Shown here in pieces: positions 15,683 to 25,400 of a stretch of DNA of 64,000 nucleotides (positions are counted from its first letter, which is position 1; each line of letters opens with the position of its first letter). The stretch comes from Oceanospirillaceae bacterium (GTDB taxonomy: Bacteria > Pseudomonadota > Gammaproteobacteria > Pseudomonadales > Oceanobacteraceae). The notes under the pieces are model-generated. The model was not told the DNA's origin, ran no database searches, and was given only the letters and a program-made list of their open reading frames with translations. Location of the stretch: positions 62,001 through 126,000 of the forward strand of contig JACKOM010000005.1 in NCBI GenBank assembly GCA_024234265.1, in the 5' to 3' direction. Made by a program: the position numbers and the translations under genes.

Positions 15683-17629
15683 TTAACCTTCGTTGTTGAT
15701 TGCCTGTTGATATTGCGAGAGATGGAGGCTGAAAGGTTGTGACCATGCAGTGAGGGTATCTTCATCCAGAATGGGGCCCTGTTTGCCAAGGCGATAACCG
15801 TAAATGGCACCATAGGTGAGCACCCGTTGTACGTATTCACGGGTTTCGCCATAGGGGATTTTTTCAATCCAGACATCCAGTGGGCCATCGTAATTTTTTA
15901 ACCAGCGTTTAACGGCGCCCGGGCCAGCGTTATAGGCTGCGGTTGCCAGTACACGGTTGCCGTTGAATTGGGTTAACAGGGTTTTCAGGTAGCGGCTGCC
16001 CAGTTGCAGGTTGTAATCCGGCTCGGTGAGCTTTTGCTGTTTATACGGAATCTGGAACTGTCGGCTGACCATGCGCGCGGTTGCAGGCATTAACTGCATT
16101 AAACCCGTTGCGCCAACGGCAGAGCGGGCATCGGCCTGGAAGCAGCTTTCCTGACGGGTAATGGCATATATCCAGCGGGTATCCATGCGCATTTTATCCG
16201 CCACCTGTTCAATCGTATCGCGGTGCAACAGGGGGAAGCGCAATTCAAGATCGTTCCAGTTTTTAGCCTTGGCCAGGGTCAGGATAGCGCGGTCATACCA
16301 TTGCTGTTCGCCGGCAATACTGGCAAGGGCGGCACGTTCAAGATCATTGGCTTTTTCACTGGTGCTGTACCACTCTCGGCGGGCCTCAGTGATGCGGTTT
16401 AGACGATAAAAAGCTAACGCGCGTAATACCCCAGGGTTATTACGTACGCTGTCCATGATGCTGTCGGGCACCTGCACAGGTTCGTGATTCATGCTCGGGG
16501 CTTTGCCAAGCCACTGCGCAGCCATAAAGCCGTAATAGTCCCGTTCTTCTGCTGCCATACGGAAGTATTTCAGGCTGTCCTGGGCGTTGGCATTCATGAA
16601 TTGCAGGGCGCGGCCTTGCCAATATAACCAGCGAGCCTGGGTGGTGATGCTGTCATCTGAGCTGTTAAACAGAAATACATAGAAGGGCCAGTTCTGGTCC
16701 TTGATGGCGCTGAGCAGGAAGGTTTCATATAAATTCTGATCAAGCAGTTCGGCTTTGCGCGCTTCCTGGAACCAGAGGTAACCATCGTTCATGGGGTTGC
16801 GGGCTGACTGATAGATGAGTTTGTTCTGGCTGGTTTCCAGGCTTTCAGGACTGAGCAGGGCGCTGAAGCTGCTGTCGGCAAGTAATACGTGTGCGCTGCC
16901 GGGATTTGTTTTAGCAAGACGTTCGAAAAGTATATCGAGCGCAGGGCTGGGCAGGTTGCGTGCCCGTTTGTCGGAAACCAATTTTTCTGGCGATAACCAC
17001 AGGTCAGTGTAAGTGCGAAAATCCTGCGCATCGGTCTTGTTCAGTTGTTTTGCCAGATAACGTGCAAGTTGTTTGTTGCGGGTGTTCCAAGCGATGACAG
17101 CCCGTTGCCAAACAAGCTGGTCGGTCAGGCGTCCGGATTTCGACCAGTTGCGGAATACGGTGTCGCAGCTTTTTGGCAGGGAGCGGCCTGTCAGCCAGAG
17201 CGCTTCACCCAGGCGTTGTGCTTGTGTTGTCTGATCGGTTGCATCCAGTGCGCGAACATATAGGCACTGGCTGTTGAGACTGTGGCTGGGCACGTAATAC
17301 TGGGCAAAACCACTCCAGTTTTGTTTTTGTGCAAGGTAATCAAGCCACTGGTTGCGCAGTTTGTTGCTGGCGGGTGTGTCCGGATAGCGGTTAAAAAAAT
17401 CCTGCAGCAGTGCGTGTGGGGCTTTGCTGAATTGGCGCTGTATCCAGTTGGCTTCTAGATAAGGTGTAAGCGGGTAATCTTTGAGGCGTTCGAGTGTTTC
17501 TTCAAAGTGCTGGCTTTGGCCGGCTGCCAGTGCTTTCTCGGACTGTAAAAATAATGCATCGTCATCTGTCGCTTTTGCATGGGCGCAGATAACTGTGAAC
17601 AGCAACAACAGACCTGAGAGTTTGCGCAT
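15683..17629 (-). CDS. slt: Soluble lytic murein transglycosylase
   Basis: 648 aa, close to Slt70 of E. coli (645). It has a signal peptide MRKLSGLLLLFTVICAHA, a long superhelical U-domain and linker, and a C-terminal lysozyme-like domain with the catalytic Glu in YAITRQESCFQADARS near residue 490, followed by GATGLMQLMPATA and AAYNAGPGAVKRWL. It cleaves the MurNAc-GlcNAc bond of peptidoglycan in the periplasm, leaving 1,6-anhydro ends. The start has GGAGGT 5 nt upstream. slt next to uup is familiar from Pseudomonas; here an RND pump pair separates them. Confidence 0.94.
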   Translation of the reverse strand: MRKLSGLLLLFTVICAHAKATDDDALFLQSEKALAAGQSQHFEETLERLKDYPLTPYLEANWIQRQFSKAPHALLQDFFNRYPDTPASNKLRNQWLDYLAQKQNWSGFAQYYVPSHSLNSQCLYVRALDATDQTTQAQRLGEALWLTGRSLPKSCDTVFRNWSKSGRLTDQLVWQRAVIAWNTRNKQLARYLAKQLNKTDAQDFRTYTDLWLSPEKLVSDKRARNLPSPALDILFERLAKTNPGSAHVLLADSSFSALLSPESLETSQNKLIYQSARNPMNDGYLWFQEARKAELLDQNLYETFLLSAIKDQNWPFYVFLFNSSDDSITTQARWLYWQGRALQFMNANAQDSLKYFRMAAEERDYYGFMAAQWLGKAPSMNHEPVQVPDSIMDSVRNNPGVLRALAFYRLNRITEARREWYSTSEKANDLERAALASIAGEQQWYDRAILTLAKAKNWNDLELRFPLLHRDTIEQVADKMRMDTRWIYAITRQESCFQADARSAVGATGLMQLMPATARMVSRQFQIPYKQQKLTEPDYNLQLGSRYLKTLLTQFNGNRVLATAAYNAGPGAVKRWLKNYDGPLDVWIEKIPYGETREYVQRVLTYGAIYGYRLGKQGPILDEDTLTAWSQPFSLHLSQYQQAINNEG

Positions 17630-17775
17630 GGTCTACCTCCGTGCAGTAAGATTAGACCACAAACACGCTATCTGGCTACGGGTAATTATTTCCTTTTAGA
17701 TCAAATTGTTAGGGAATGGATATCAGTCACATTCATTAGCCGGTTAATGGTACGAAGGTGTGTTGTTTTTGTGTA

Positions 17776-17802
17776 GCCGTTACCGCGTAATGCGGTAACG
17801 GC
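17776..17802. other. Strong inverted repeat between slt and the RND permease gene
   Basis: GCCGTTACCGC (17776-17786) and GCGGTAACGGC (17792-17802) form a perfect 11-bp stem with loop GTAAT. It lies 8 bp beyond the stop of the minus-strand RND permease. Neither flank has the T-run expected for that transcript (the T-rich side is upstream on the plus strand), so it is not a textbook intrinsic terminator. It may still protect the mRNA 3' end or assist termination. Confidence 0.55.
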
Positions 17803-17809
17803 AATTCCA

Positions 17810-20800
17810 TTAATGTGTTTTACGGCGCTCGGCCAATACCAGCAGGCAGGGGGTTAAAAAGAGGGTCATCAGGGTTGCGAAACTCAGGCCGCCGGCGATG
17901 GCGGTGGAGAGCTGAGTCCACCACTGGGATGACGGTGCGCCGATTGAAAACTCCTGATCCAGTAGACCAATGTTTAATTGAAATACCATGGGCACTAAGC
18001 CGAGCACTGTGGTGACGGTAGTCAGCATTACCGGGCGCAGACGTTGTGCGCCGGTGCGCAGGGCAGCTTCAATTGGCTCTATGCCCTGGTTACGTAACAC
18101 CGCATAGGTATCGATCAGAATAATATTGTTATTCACCACGACCCCAGCGAGGGCGATCATACCCACGCCACTCATCACAATGCCAAAGGGTTCGCCGCGA
18201 AACAGCAAGCCCATAAATACACCGACAAACGAAAATATAATCGCGCTCAGTACTAAACCAGCACGGTAAAAACTGTTGAATTGCGTAACCAGTATGGTGG
18301 CCATTAAAAACAGCGCGAGGAAAAACGCAGTGCCGAGGAATGCACCAGTTTCCGCTTGTTTTTCTGCATCACCACGGAATTTAGCCTGTATCCCTGAGGG
18401 CAGTTGCAGGGTTGGTAATAATTTGGCCAGCTCCTGACGTTTAGCGTCCGGGTTGATGTCTTCTTTGACGTTGGCTTCGATCATATAACGCAGATTCGAA
18501 CCATTGCGGGTCAGTTCGCCCTGTTGCGGGCGAGGGTTTTTATCGATAAAGCTGCTGAGGGGAATAAGCTCGCCCCGTGCAGGTACACGCAGGTTGTCGA
18601 TCTGATCAAGATTGCGATCCAGCGTTGGAAAGCGCAGGCGGATATCCACCTCATCATCGGCATCGTCCGGGCGATAGGCGCCGATATTAAAACCACCGGT
18701 AACCATCTGAATTAAACGGCCAACACTGGCGATATCTGTGCCGAGGCGCGCAGCTTGTTCGCGATCGACTTTGATTTGCCATTCGATGCCCTCAAGGGGG
18801 CGGCTGTCTTTAATATCCAGCAGGTCTTTATCGGCGTCGAGCTTGCTGCGAATCAGTGTTACGGCATCGAGTAATTGCTGCTGATTTTGTCCGGTCAGCT
18901 CAATTTGTATTGGGGCGCCGGAAGAGGGGCCTTCTTTTTGTTTGTCTGTTTCGATAATGATGCCGGGAATATCCTTGGTGCGTTCTCGAATGTCGGCAAA
19001 AATTTCGGCAGAAGGGCGGCGCAATTGCCAGTTTTCCAGTTCCATTTGCACCTGACCGACCATGTCGCGGGCGCCGCCATTACTGGCAGAAATAAAACTC
19101 TTGCTGTACAGGGTTTTAATTTCCGGCATGTCGTATAGGCGCTGCTCTACCTGCTTGACGATGGCGTCCCGTTCGTCGAGGGATAAATTACCGCGCGCGC
19201 GGATATTGACCATGCCAATTTCGGCTTCGGTATCCGGGAAAAATTCCACACCGTGATTTAATTGGGTGTACAAAAACATTAAACCGACAATCAAAGCTAC
19301 AGCTGCGCCCAATGTTGCCAGCGGGTTGGCGAGTGCTTTTTTTAATAATTCGATATAACCGCCGGTAAATCCTTTTATTTTTTCAAAATGGCCTTTTTCG
19401 GCTGCTTCAATCATTTGCAGGCTTTCGGCGTGGTGGGGGCCGGTTTTTGCAATCAGGCTGCCAAATGCAGGTACCACAATTAATGCCATGATTAATGAGG
19501 CGCTGAGGGTAATTAATACGGTAATCGGCAGGAATTTCATAAATTCGCCGACCAGGTCCGGCCAGAATAATAAAGGCAGGAAGACCGCAAGGGTGGTTGC
19601 TGTTGAGGCAATGATAGGCCAGGCCATGCGCTTGGATGCTTCGGCAAAGGCGATGCGTTTGGATGCCCCTTCTGCAAGGCGGCGGTCAGCATATTCGGTG
19701 ACGACAATTGCCCCGTCCACCAGCATGCCGACACTTAAAATTAATGCGAATAACACCACCATGTTGAGTGTGTAACCCATTAAATTCAGGGTGAGTATGC
19801 CCATTAAAAATGAACCGGGAATTGCCAGGCCGACTAAAAACGAAGAGCGTGCCCCAAGTGAGCCTACCACCACAATAACCACCAGCAGGGTGGCGAATAA
19901 AACGTTATTAAATAAGTCGCGCAGGGTGTCTTTAATGTTTTTGGACTGATCCTGGTTGAAGGTTACATCAATGCCCGCGGGCCAGAATGGCTGGGTTTGT
20001 TTGACGACTTCTTTTACCTGATCAAGGGTATCAATAATGTTGGCCCCCACCCGTTTGCTGACTTCAATGGCGAGGGCGGGTTTGCCGTTAATGCGTGCGA
20101 GGGAAACAGGGTCTTTATAGGTGCGTTGTGCTTTGGCTATATCACCAAAGCGAATGACACGTTCGCCATCGACTTTGATGGGCATGTTTAAGATATCGCC
20201 CAAATCTTCAATTAAACCCGGTACTTTTAATGCAAAGCGCCCTGCACCAGTGTCCAGGGTGCCGGCTGCTACGAGTTTATTGTTGTTATTAATCAGGGTG
20301 AAAAGGGTGGCGTGGTCCAGGTTGTAATTATCCATTAACGCGGGATCAATCACGATCTCCGCCACTTCATCACGGTCACCCTGCACATTGGCTTCAAGTA
20401 CACCTGGTAATGCTTCTATCCGTTCTTTTAAATCTTTTGCCACACTGAATAAAATGCGTTCATCCACATTGCCGGCCAGACCTACTACCAGTACCGGTAA
20501 TTTAGAAAGATTTATTTCTTTGATGATAGGTTCGTCGGTGTCGCTGGGCAGATCCCGTTTGGCGCTGTTGACGGCTTCGCGTACATCGCGCAGGGCCTTG
20601 TCGATATCCGCATCACTGCGAAATTCAATCTGTATGGATTGGTGCCCTTCGGCTGCGGTGCCGATAATTTCTTTTACACCGTCTAAGGATTTCAATTCTT
20701 TTAATACGGGCTGGTAGAGCAGGCGATCAGCATCTTCCGGTGAAATGCCTTCATGGTTAATGGAGACATAGACCATTGGAATTTGAATATCCGGTGTGCT

Positions 20801-20908
20801 TTCTTTTGGAATATTGATGAGTGCCATGGTGCCCATAATCATGGCAAGGGCAAATAACATCAGAACGGTGCGGGTGCGGCTCAGGGCAGCGTCAATAAGC
20901 ATATTCAT
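17810..20908 (-). CDS. RND-family efflux transporter permease
   Basis: 1032 aa, the typical length of an inner-membrane RND pump (12 membrane helices, two large periplasmic loops). The N-terminus has LINIPKESTPDIQIPMVYVSI. TM4 carries SVGMLVDGAIVVTEYADRR, with one aspartate where AcrB has two (VDG versus VDD). The C-terminal half repeats the fold with MIALAGVVVNNNIILIDTY and RLRPVMLTTVTTVLGLVPM. It uses the proton gradient to export substrates together with the adaptor encoded 3 bp upstream. No outer-membrane channel gene is adjacent, so TolC or another channel must be recruited. Substrate cannot be read from sequence. Confidence 0.93.
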   Translation of the reverse strand: MNMLIDAALSRTRTVLMLFALAMIMGTMALINIPKESTPDIQIPMVYVSINHEGISPEDADRLLYQPVLKELKSLDGVKEIIGTAAEGHQSIQIEFRSDADIDKALRDVREAVNSAKRDLPSDTDEPIIKEINLSKLPVLVVGLAGNVDERILFSVAKDLKERIEALPGVLEANVQGDRDEVAEIVIDPALMDNYNLDHATLFTLINNNNKLVAAGTLDTGAGRFALKVPGLIEDLGDILNMPIKVDGERVIRFGDIAKAQRTYKDPVSLARINGKPALAIEVSKRVGANIIDTLDQVKEVVKQTQPFWPAGIDVTFNQDQSKNIKDTLRDLFNNVLFATLLVVIVVVGSLGARSSFLVGLAIPGSFLMGILTLNLMGYTLNMVVLFALILSVGMLVDGAIVVTEYADRRLAEGASKRIAFAEASKRMAWPIIASTATTLAVFLPLLFWPDLVGEFMKFLPITVLITLSASLIMALIVVPAFGSLIAKTGPHHAESLQMIEAAEKGHFEKIKGFTGGYIELLKKALANPLATLGAAVALIVGLMFLYTQLNHGVEFFPDTEAEIGMVNIRARGNLSLDERDAIVKQVEQRLYDMPEIKTLYSKSFISASNGGARDMVGQVQMELENWQLRRPSAEIFADIRERTKDIPGIIIETDKQKEGPSSGAPIQIELTGQNQQQLLDAVTLIRSKLDADKDLLDIKDSRPLEGIEWQIKVDREQAARLGTDIASVGRLIQMVTGGFNIGAYRPDDADDEVDIRLRFPTLDRNLDQIDNLRVPARGELIPLSSFIDKNPRPQQGELTRNGSNLRYMIEANVKEDINPDAKRQELAKLLPTLQLPSGIQAKFRGDAEKQAETGAFLGTAFFLALFLMATILVTQFNSFYRAGLVLSAIIFSFVGVFMGLLFRGEPFGIVMSGVGMIALAGVVVNNNIILIDTYAVLRNQGIEPIEAALRTGAQRLRPVMLTTVTTVLGLVPMVFQLNIGLLDQEFSIGAPSSQWWTQLSTAIAGGLSFATLMTLFLTPCLLVLAERRKTH

Positions 20909-20911
20909 GGC

Positions 20912-21997
20912 TTATTTCACCTGTTCTGGCGTGGTGTTGCTAATAGCAACTTTTTGCCCGGTGGAGACAAAACTCTGGCCCACGGTGATGAGTTTCACCG
21001 GATCAGGCAGGCCGCTGATCCATACGCCATCGGCCTCCGCTTTGATTAAAGTGATGGCGGCAAATTGCACTGTATTTTGCGCATCCACATATTTCAGGCC
21101 CATCTGGCCTTCTTTATTAATGTTCAGCAGGGCTGGGCTGATTTTGATGGCGCTGGCTTCAGGCAGGTTGATGCGGATGCTGGCGGTGAGGCCTTCGGCC
21201 ATGCGTTGACTGGGGTTGGGCACTTCCATTTCGACACTGAAACCACGGGTGCTGCTGGTTGCGCGGCTGGCAATGTAACGCAGGCTGCCGTTATAGCTTT
21301 GCAGGTTAATAATGCCGGTGGCTTTTTGCCCAGTTTGTAATTGCATTAAGTCTTTTTCAGGTACTTCGCCGGTAATAATAAAAGGGTTGTAATTCAGCAC
21401 GCTGATGATGGCGTCGCCCGCACGCACATAGGCCCCCAGTTCGACCTTGCGGCCTTCAAGCACCCCATTAAACGGGGCGCGTATTTTGGTGGCGTTAAGC
21501 TGAACCTGCAGGGAGCGGGCATCGGCTTTGGCTGCGGCAAGTAATGCCTTGGCTTCTACCAGCTTGGTTTCATTCTGCAGGCCTTGGTTGATCAGTTTCT
21601 GGATGCCGTCCAGCTCGATTTCACGCTGCTTAACTATGCTCTGGGTTTGCTCCAGGCGTTCAGGTTTGTCCTGGGGGTCCAGTTCAATAATCACATCACC
21701 TTTTTTAACACTTTGGCCTTCTCTTTTATTGATGGCGATAACCTTGCCTGCGGTTTCGGCAGAAAGCAGGGCGCTCTGGCTGGCCATGCTGTGGCCGTTA
21801 ATGGTGATTTCCGGGGTGATGGGTTTGGCTGAGTATTCTTCAGTCTGTACGGTAAAGAGCGAGTCGCTGCTTTGTGGTACGGGGGCTTGTGGGTTTTCGG
21901 GATCTGCCTTGAGCAGATAACCGCTGACCATCCAGATAATAACGGCTGCCGAAATAACGATGGCGATGTAGTGGCCTTGGTTTAAACGGATGCTCAT
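20912..21997 (-). CDS. RND periplasmic adaptor (membrane fusion protein)
   Basis: 361 aa from ATG 21997; a TTG at 22075 would add 26 residues with no signal-like character, so the ATG is preferred. It has an N-terminal membrane anchor (YIAIVISAAVIIWMVSGYLL), then the lipoyl/barrel-sandwich halves (GKVIAINKREGQSVKKGDVIIELD and KIRAPFNGVLEGRKVELGAYV) around a helical hairpin, then beta-barrel and membrane-proximal domains. It links the RND permease to an outer-membrane channel. Translationally it directly precedes the permease (3-bp gap). A 15-bp palindrome lies in its upstream region at 22101-22115. Confidence 0.9.
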   Translation of the reverse strand: MSIRLNQGHYIAIVISAAVIIWMVSGYLLKADPENPQAPVPQSSDSLFTVQTEEYSAKPITPEITINGHSMASQSALLSAETAGKVIAINKREGQSVKKGDVIIELDPQDKPERLEQTQSIVKQREIELDGIQKLINQGLQNETKLVEAKALLAAAKADARSLQVQLNATKIRAPFNGVLEGRKVELGAYVRAGDAIISVLNYNPFIITGEVPEKDLMQLQTGQKATGIINLQSYNGSLRYIASRATSSTRGFSVEMEVPNPSQRMAEGLTASIRINLPEASAIKISPALLNINKEGQMGLKYVDAQNTVQFAAITLIKAEADGVWISGLPDPVKLITVGQSFVSTGQKVAISNTTPEQVK

Positions 21998-22100
21998 GTG
22001 AGATGTATTCTTATTAGTGGCAGGGGCGCTAAGAATAGCGGGAAAATCGGGGATGTTTAAGGGCCAAAGTGACAACAGTCTGATAACCAGACAAACACAG

Positions 22101-22115
22101 CCGGAAACTTTCCGG
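22101..22115. promoter_or_regulatory. Perfect palindrome in the divergent adaptor/uup intergenic region
   Basis: CCGGAAA-C-TTTCCGG is a 7+1+7 inverted repeat. The 1-nt centre makes a hairpin unlikely and an operator likely. It lies about 104 bp upstream of the RND adaptor start and just upstream of a TAGAAT -10-like hexamer (22136-22141) for uup. It could bind a pump repressor or a regulator of uup; no regulator gene is adjacent. Confidence 0.45.
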
Positions 22116-22165
22116 GCAATGTGTGCTGAATAGTTTAGAATGCGCGCAAACTTAAAGGGGTATGT

Positions 22166-24091
22166 ATGCCAGTTGTTATCTTAGATGAAATTTCCCTGAA
22201 CTACGGCGAGCAAATTCTGCTGGATAAAGTGACCCTGCAGATTGATCCGCTGGAGCGTATTTGTATCGTCGGGCGCAATGGTGCGGGCAAATCATCCCTG
22301 ATGAAAATTGTGCAGGGCTCCTTAGTGCCTGACGGTGGTGTGGTACGTAAGGATGTGGGCATCCGCATTGCGGAACTGCCCCAGGTGTTGCCGGCGGCGG
22401 ATGACCGTACCGTAGAAGATGTAGTGTTAAGTGGCCTTGCGGAAGTGGGTGAGGCTCTGCGTCAGTTTAATCATCTGGCCCAGTCGGCCAGTACTGATGC
22501 GGACTTAAAAGAACTGGAGCGTCTGCAGCACATTATTGAGGCTAATGACGGCTGGTTATTGCAGCAGAAGTGCGACTCCATCATGGAGCGTTTGCAGCTG
22601 CCAAAAGATAAAACCATGGCACAACTTTCCGGTGGCTGGCGCCGCCGGGTCATGTTGGGCCGGGCACTGATCAGTGAACCTGATTTATTGTTGCTGGATG
22701 AGCCGACTAACCATCTGGATATTCCGGCGATTGAATGGCTGGAAACCCAGTTGCGTGAATTCCGTGGTGCTGTGCTGTTCATCACCCACGACCGTGCTTT
22801 TATGGAAAAGGTTGCCACAGCTGTGGTGGATTTGGATCGCGGCCATTTGCACCGCTTTAAAGGCAGTAATTATGAGGACTTTATTGCTTTCCGGGAAAAG
22901 CGCATTGCAGATGAAGATGCGGAAAATGCCCGGTTTGATAAGCACCTTGCCCAGGAAGAAGTCTGGATTCGTCAGGGTATTAAAGCGCGGCGTACCCGCA
23001 ATGAGGGGCGAGTGCGTGCCCTTGAGCAATTGCGCCGTGAACGCTCCGATCGCCGTGATGTGCAAGGCAAGGCAGGCTTTACGCTGGATGCTGCGATTAA
23101 ATCCGGCAAGTTAGTAGTGGATGCCGAGCATATCGATTATGGCTATGACGGTAAGTTGCTGATTAAAGATTTTTCTACCGTTTTGCAGCGCGGCGATAAA
23201 ATCGGCCTGCTGGGTACCAATGGCTCGGGTAAGAGTACGTTACTGAAATTATTGTTAGGTGATTTGCAGCCCCAGGCAGGTTTTGTAAAACAGGGTACTA
23301 AATTAGAGGTTGCCTATTTCGACCAGCTGCGTGGTCAGCTAGATATGGAAAAAAACATTATCGATAACCTCTCAGAAGGTCGTGAGTTTATCGAAATTGG
23401 CGGGCAAAACCGCCATATCCTCAGTTATCTCGGGGACTTTTTGTTTTCCCCACAGCGCGCCCGCACCCCGGTAAAAGCGCTGTCAGGGGGTGAAGCAAGC
23501 CGCGTGATGTTGGCAAAGTTATTCAGTAAACCCAGCAATATGCTGGTGCTTGATGAGCCTACCAACGATCTGGATGTGGAAACCCTCGAATTACTCGAGC
23601 AAAAACTCATTGAATATCCCGGTACTATTTTAATCGTCAGCCACGACCGTGCGTTTCTGAATAACGTGGTCACTGGTTTGTGGGTGTTTGAAGGTGCAGG
23701 TCTGGTGACGGATCACGTGGGTGGATATAACGACTGGTATGCCCGTGGAAACCGTTTGCAGGATGCTGTTGCTAAAAATAATGCTGCGGAGATGGCTACC
23801 GTGCAGCCGGTTGAAGCAGTAAAAAATGTTGTTGTTTCGGTGCCTGAGCCTGCGAAGCAGAAAAAACTAAGTTATAAGTTGCAACGCGAGCTTGATGAAT
23901 TACCGGGTATTGTTGAAAAACTCGAAACAGAAATTGAGCAATTAAATAAAGAGGCGGCTGCTCCGGATTTTTATACCCGTGATCACGCCAGGGTTGCGGC
24001 AGTGCTGGACGGTCTTGAGAAAAAACAAGCCGAGCTGGATGCCAAAATGGAACGCTGGCTGGAGCTGGAAGCTATGCAGGAGGGCGCGTAA
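22166..24091 (+). CDS. uup: ABC-F family ATPase Uup
   Basis: 641 aa with two ABC domains and no membrane segment. Domain 1: Walker A GRNGAGKSS, signature LSGGWRRR, Walker B LLLLDEPTNH. Domain 2: GTNGSGKST, LSGGEASR, MLVLDEPTND. A charged linker lies between them, and the C-terminal tail (LSYKLQRELDELPGIVEKLETEIEQLN) is the coiled-coil DNA-binding or ribosome-contacting domain typical of Uup. ABC-F proteins act on ribosomes; Uup also affects transposon excision and branched DNA intermediates in E. coli. AAAGGGG precedes the ATG. It overlaps the next gene by 1 nt. Confidence 0.92.
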   Translation: MPVVILDEISLNYGEQILLDKVTLQIDPLERICIVGRNGAGKSSLMKIVQGSLVPDGGVVRKDVGIRIAELPQVLPAADDRTVEDVVLSGLAEVGEALRQFNHLAQSASTDADLKELERLQHIIEANDGWLLQQKCDSIMERLQLPKDKTMAQLSGGWRRRVMLGRALISEPDLLLLDEPTNHLDIPAIEWLETQLREFRGAVLFITHDRAFMEKVATAVVDLDRGHLHRFKGSNYEDFIAFREKRIADEDAENARFDKHLAQEEVWIRQGIKARRTRNEGRVRALEQLRRERSDRRDVQGKAGFTLDAAIKSGKLVVDAEHIDYGYDGKLLIKDFSTVLQRGDKIGLLGTNGSGKSTLLKLLLGDLQPQAGFVKQGTKLEVAYFDQLRGQLDMEKNIIDNLSEGREFIEIGGQNRHILSYLGDFLFSPQRARTPVKALSGGEASRVMLAKLFSKPSNMLVLDEPTNDLDVETLELLEQKLIEYPGTILIVSHDRAFLNNVVTGLWVFEGAGLVTDHVGGYNDWYARGNRLQDAVAKNNAAEMATVQPVEAVKNVVVSVPEPAKQKKLSYKLQRELDELPGIVEKLETEIEQLNKEAAAPDFYTRDHARVAAVLDGLEKKQAELDAKMERWLELEAMQEGA

Positions 24092-24582
24092 TGCTGGGAA
24101 TTGGTATTGGTATTCTTGCCGCCCTGATGGTCGTGGGCGGTGCTCTTTGGATTAAACCCAGTAGGCGGGAGCAGAAGCTGGCGGTGTGGCGGCGTGACGC
24201 CATCGTTGCGGGTATGCAGGTGCGCCTCAAAGGTATGGATGCTGAGCCTAAAAATACCGGCATTCGTGAGGATGTGTTGGGTGTGAGTTACATACTGCAC
24301 AACATGGATCTGCATAAAAAACCCCAGCAGGAGTGGGCGGTAGTGCAGGCAGAGGGTTGGTATAACGATGATTTGCCAGCCGGTTGGGCCTGGTACGGGC
24401 ATAAGCCTGATTCGGAAAGTTACCGCCAGCACATTGCCAGTTTGCTCGAGCAGTCACCTTACCCCCTGGTAGGCCTTGAGCGGACGATGAATTTTGTGCG
24501 CTTTGTCTGGAAAGAAAACGGCGACACTTTTGATGCCGCCGTTCTTAAGCAATATCTGGCTGGATTGCAGGTCAGCGCTTAG
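24091..24582 (+). CDS. Uncharacterised membrane-anchored protein
   Basis: 163 aa beginning MLGIGIGILAALMVVGGALWI, a single N-terminal membrane helix, then KPSRREQKLAVWRRDAIVAGMQVRL and a compact domain rich in tryptophan and tyrosine (EGWYNDDLPAGWAWYGH). There is no recognisable catalytic motif. Its ATG overlaps the last base of the uup stop, so it is translated with uup. Proteins of this kind occur next to uup in pseudomonads, but I know no function. It converges with the 25400 gene, stops overlapping by 4 nt (24579-24582). Confidence 0.8.
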   Translation: MLGIGIGILAALMVVGGALWIKPSRREQKLAVWRRDAIVAGMQVRLKGMDAEPKNTGIREDVLGVSYILHNMDLHKKPQQEWAVVQAEGWYNDDLPAGWAWYGHKPDSESYRQHIASLLEQSPYPLVGLERTMNFVRFVWKENGDTFDAAVLKQYLAGLQVSA

Positions 24583-25400
24583 CGCTTGGCCTGTAGTGAC
24601 TGGTTGTAGAAGTCACCAATCGTTTCAAGGTTGGTGGCAATACGCTCGCCGTAGGTATTTACAATAAAAGGCACTGCGTTTTCGTTATAGTTCTTAATAG
24701 AACGGCTGATAAATTCCCATTTCACCAGGACCTGGTCCAGCAATTTGCTGATGTTGGCATCACCTGCCGGGGCTTTTTGTACTTTTGCGAGTAGTACATT
24801 GAAGCGTTCAGCTTGTTTATCCATACCGCCTTCTGAAATATTGCCCATGAATACCTGGCCCAGGTTGGATGTGCTGCGCGCTGCGTATTCAGCTGTAATG
24901 GTCTGAATGATAATCGCCATTTCACGGCAATTTTCTGTCCATTCGCTCACCGTATATTTCTTGCTGCTTTTCTGGTTTTCGTAGGCCTTTTCAATAGTTT
25001 TTGAAAGGGCGAGGGCATCTTTACTCAGCTCGTCAACCAGGCGGGTGTCTGCATAACCGCGTACTTTGAAATCTGCACGGTTGGTGTCCAGAAGCTTTTT
25101 GTATTCCTGCCAGGCATTGATGACATTGGCAGTGGAAGCCGCGTCTATTTCATTGCCGCGGGTTAATTCGGATAGTTGGGTTTCAAAGCTTTTGATGGCG
25201 ACTTCCATCTGTCGGCTGTACTTGCTGTCGCCTTCCAGGCCGCTGTACATGAAATAATCACTGAGGATGCCTAAGGTATTCAGGCGCATGTCGTGAAGTT
25301 TGCGTAAGGTTTCGCCGGTTTCTGCGTTGGCAGGAGCGGTGAATGCAAAAGAAGCCAAGAATGCTGCGAACAACAATCTGGCGAGGTTGGTTTTTATCAT
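24579..25400 (-). CDS. Uncharacterised secreted or periplasmic helical protein
   Basis: 273 aa with a clear signal peptide ending APANA-E near residue 26 (MIKTNLARLLFAAFLASFAFTAPANA). The mature part is predicted to be helical (LRKLHDMRLNTLGILSDYFMYSGLEGD, SKTIEKAYENQKSSKKY) without cysteine pairs or metal motifs. I do not recognise a named family. It is a single-gene unit, divergent from the fadBA side across a 480-bp gap. Confidence 0.78.
   Translation of the reverse strand: MIKTNLARLLFAAFLASFAFTAPANAETGETLRKLHDMRLNTLGILSDYFMYSGLEGDSKYSRQMEVAIKSFETQLSELTRGNEIDAASTANVINAWQEYKKLLDTNRADFKVRGYADTRLVDELSKDALALSKTIEKAYENQKSSKKYTVSEWTENCREMAIIIQTITAEYAARSTSNLGQVFMGNISEGGMDKQAERFNVLLAKVQKAPAGDANISKLLDQVLVKWEFISRSIKNYNENAVPFIVNTYGERIATNLETIGDFYNQSLQAKR

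Noticed and set aside
21998..22075. TTG start extending the RND adaptor by 26 residues
   Set aside because: The extension is not signal-like, and the internal ATG precedes a normal membrane anchor.
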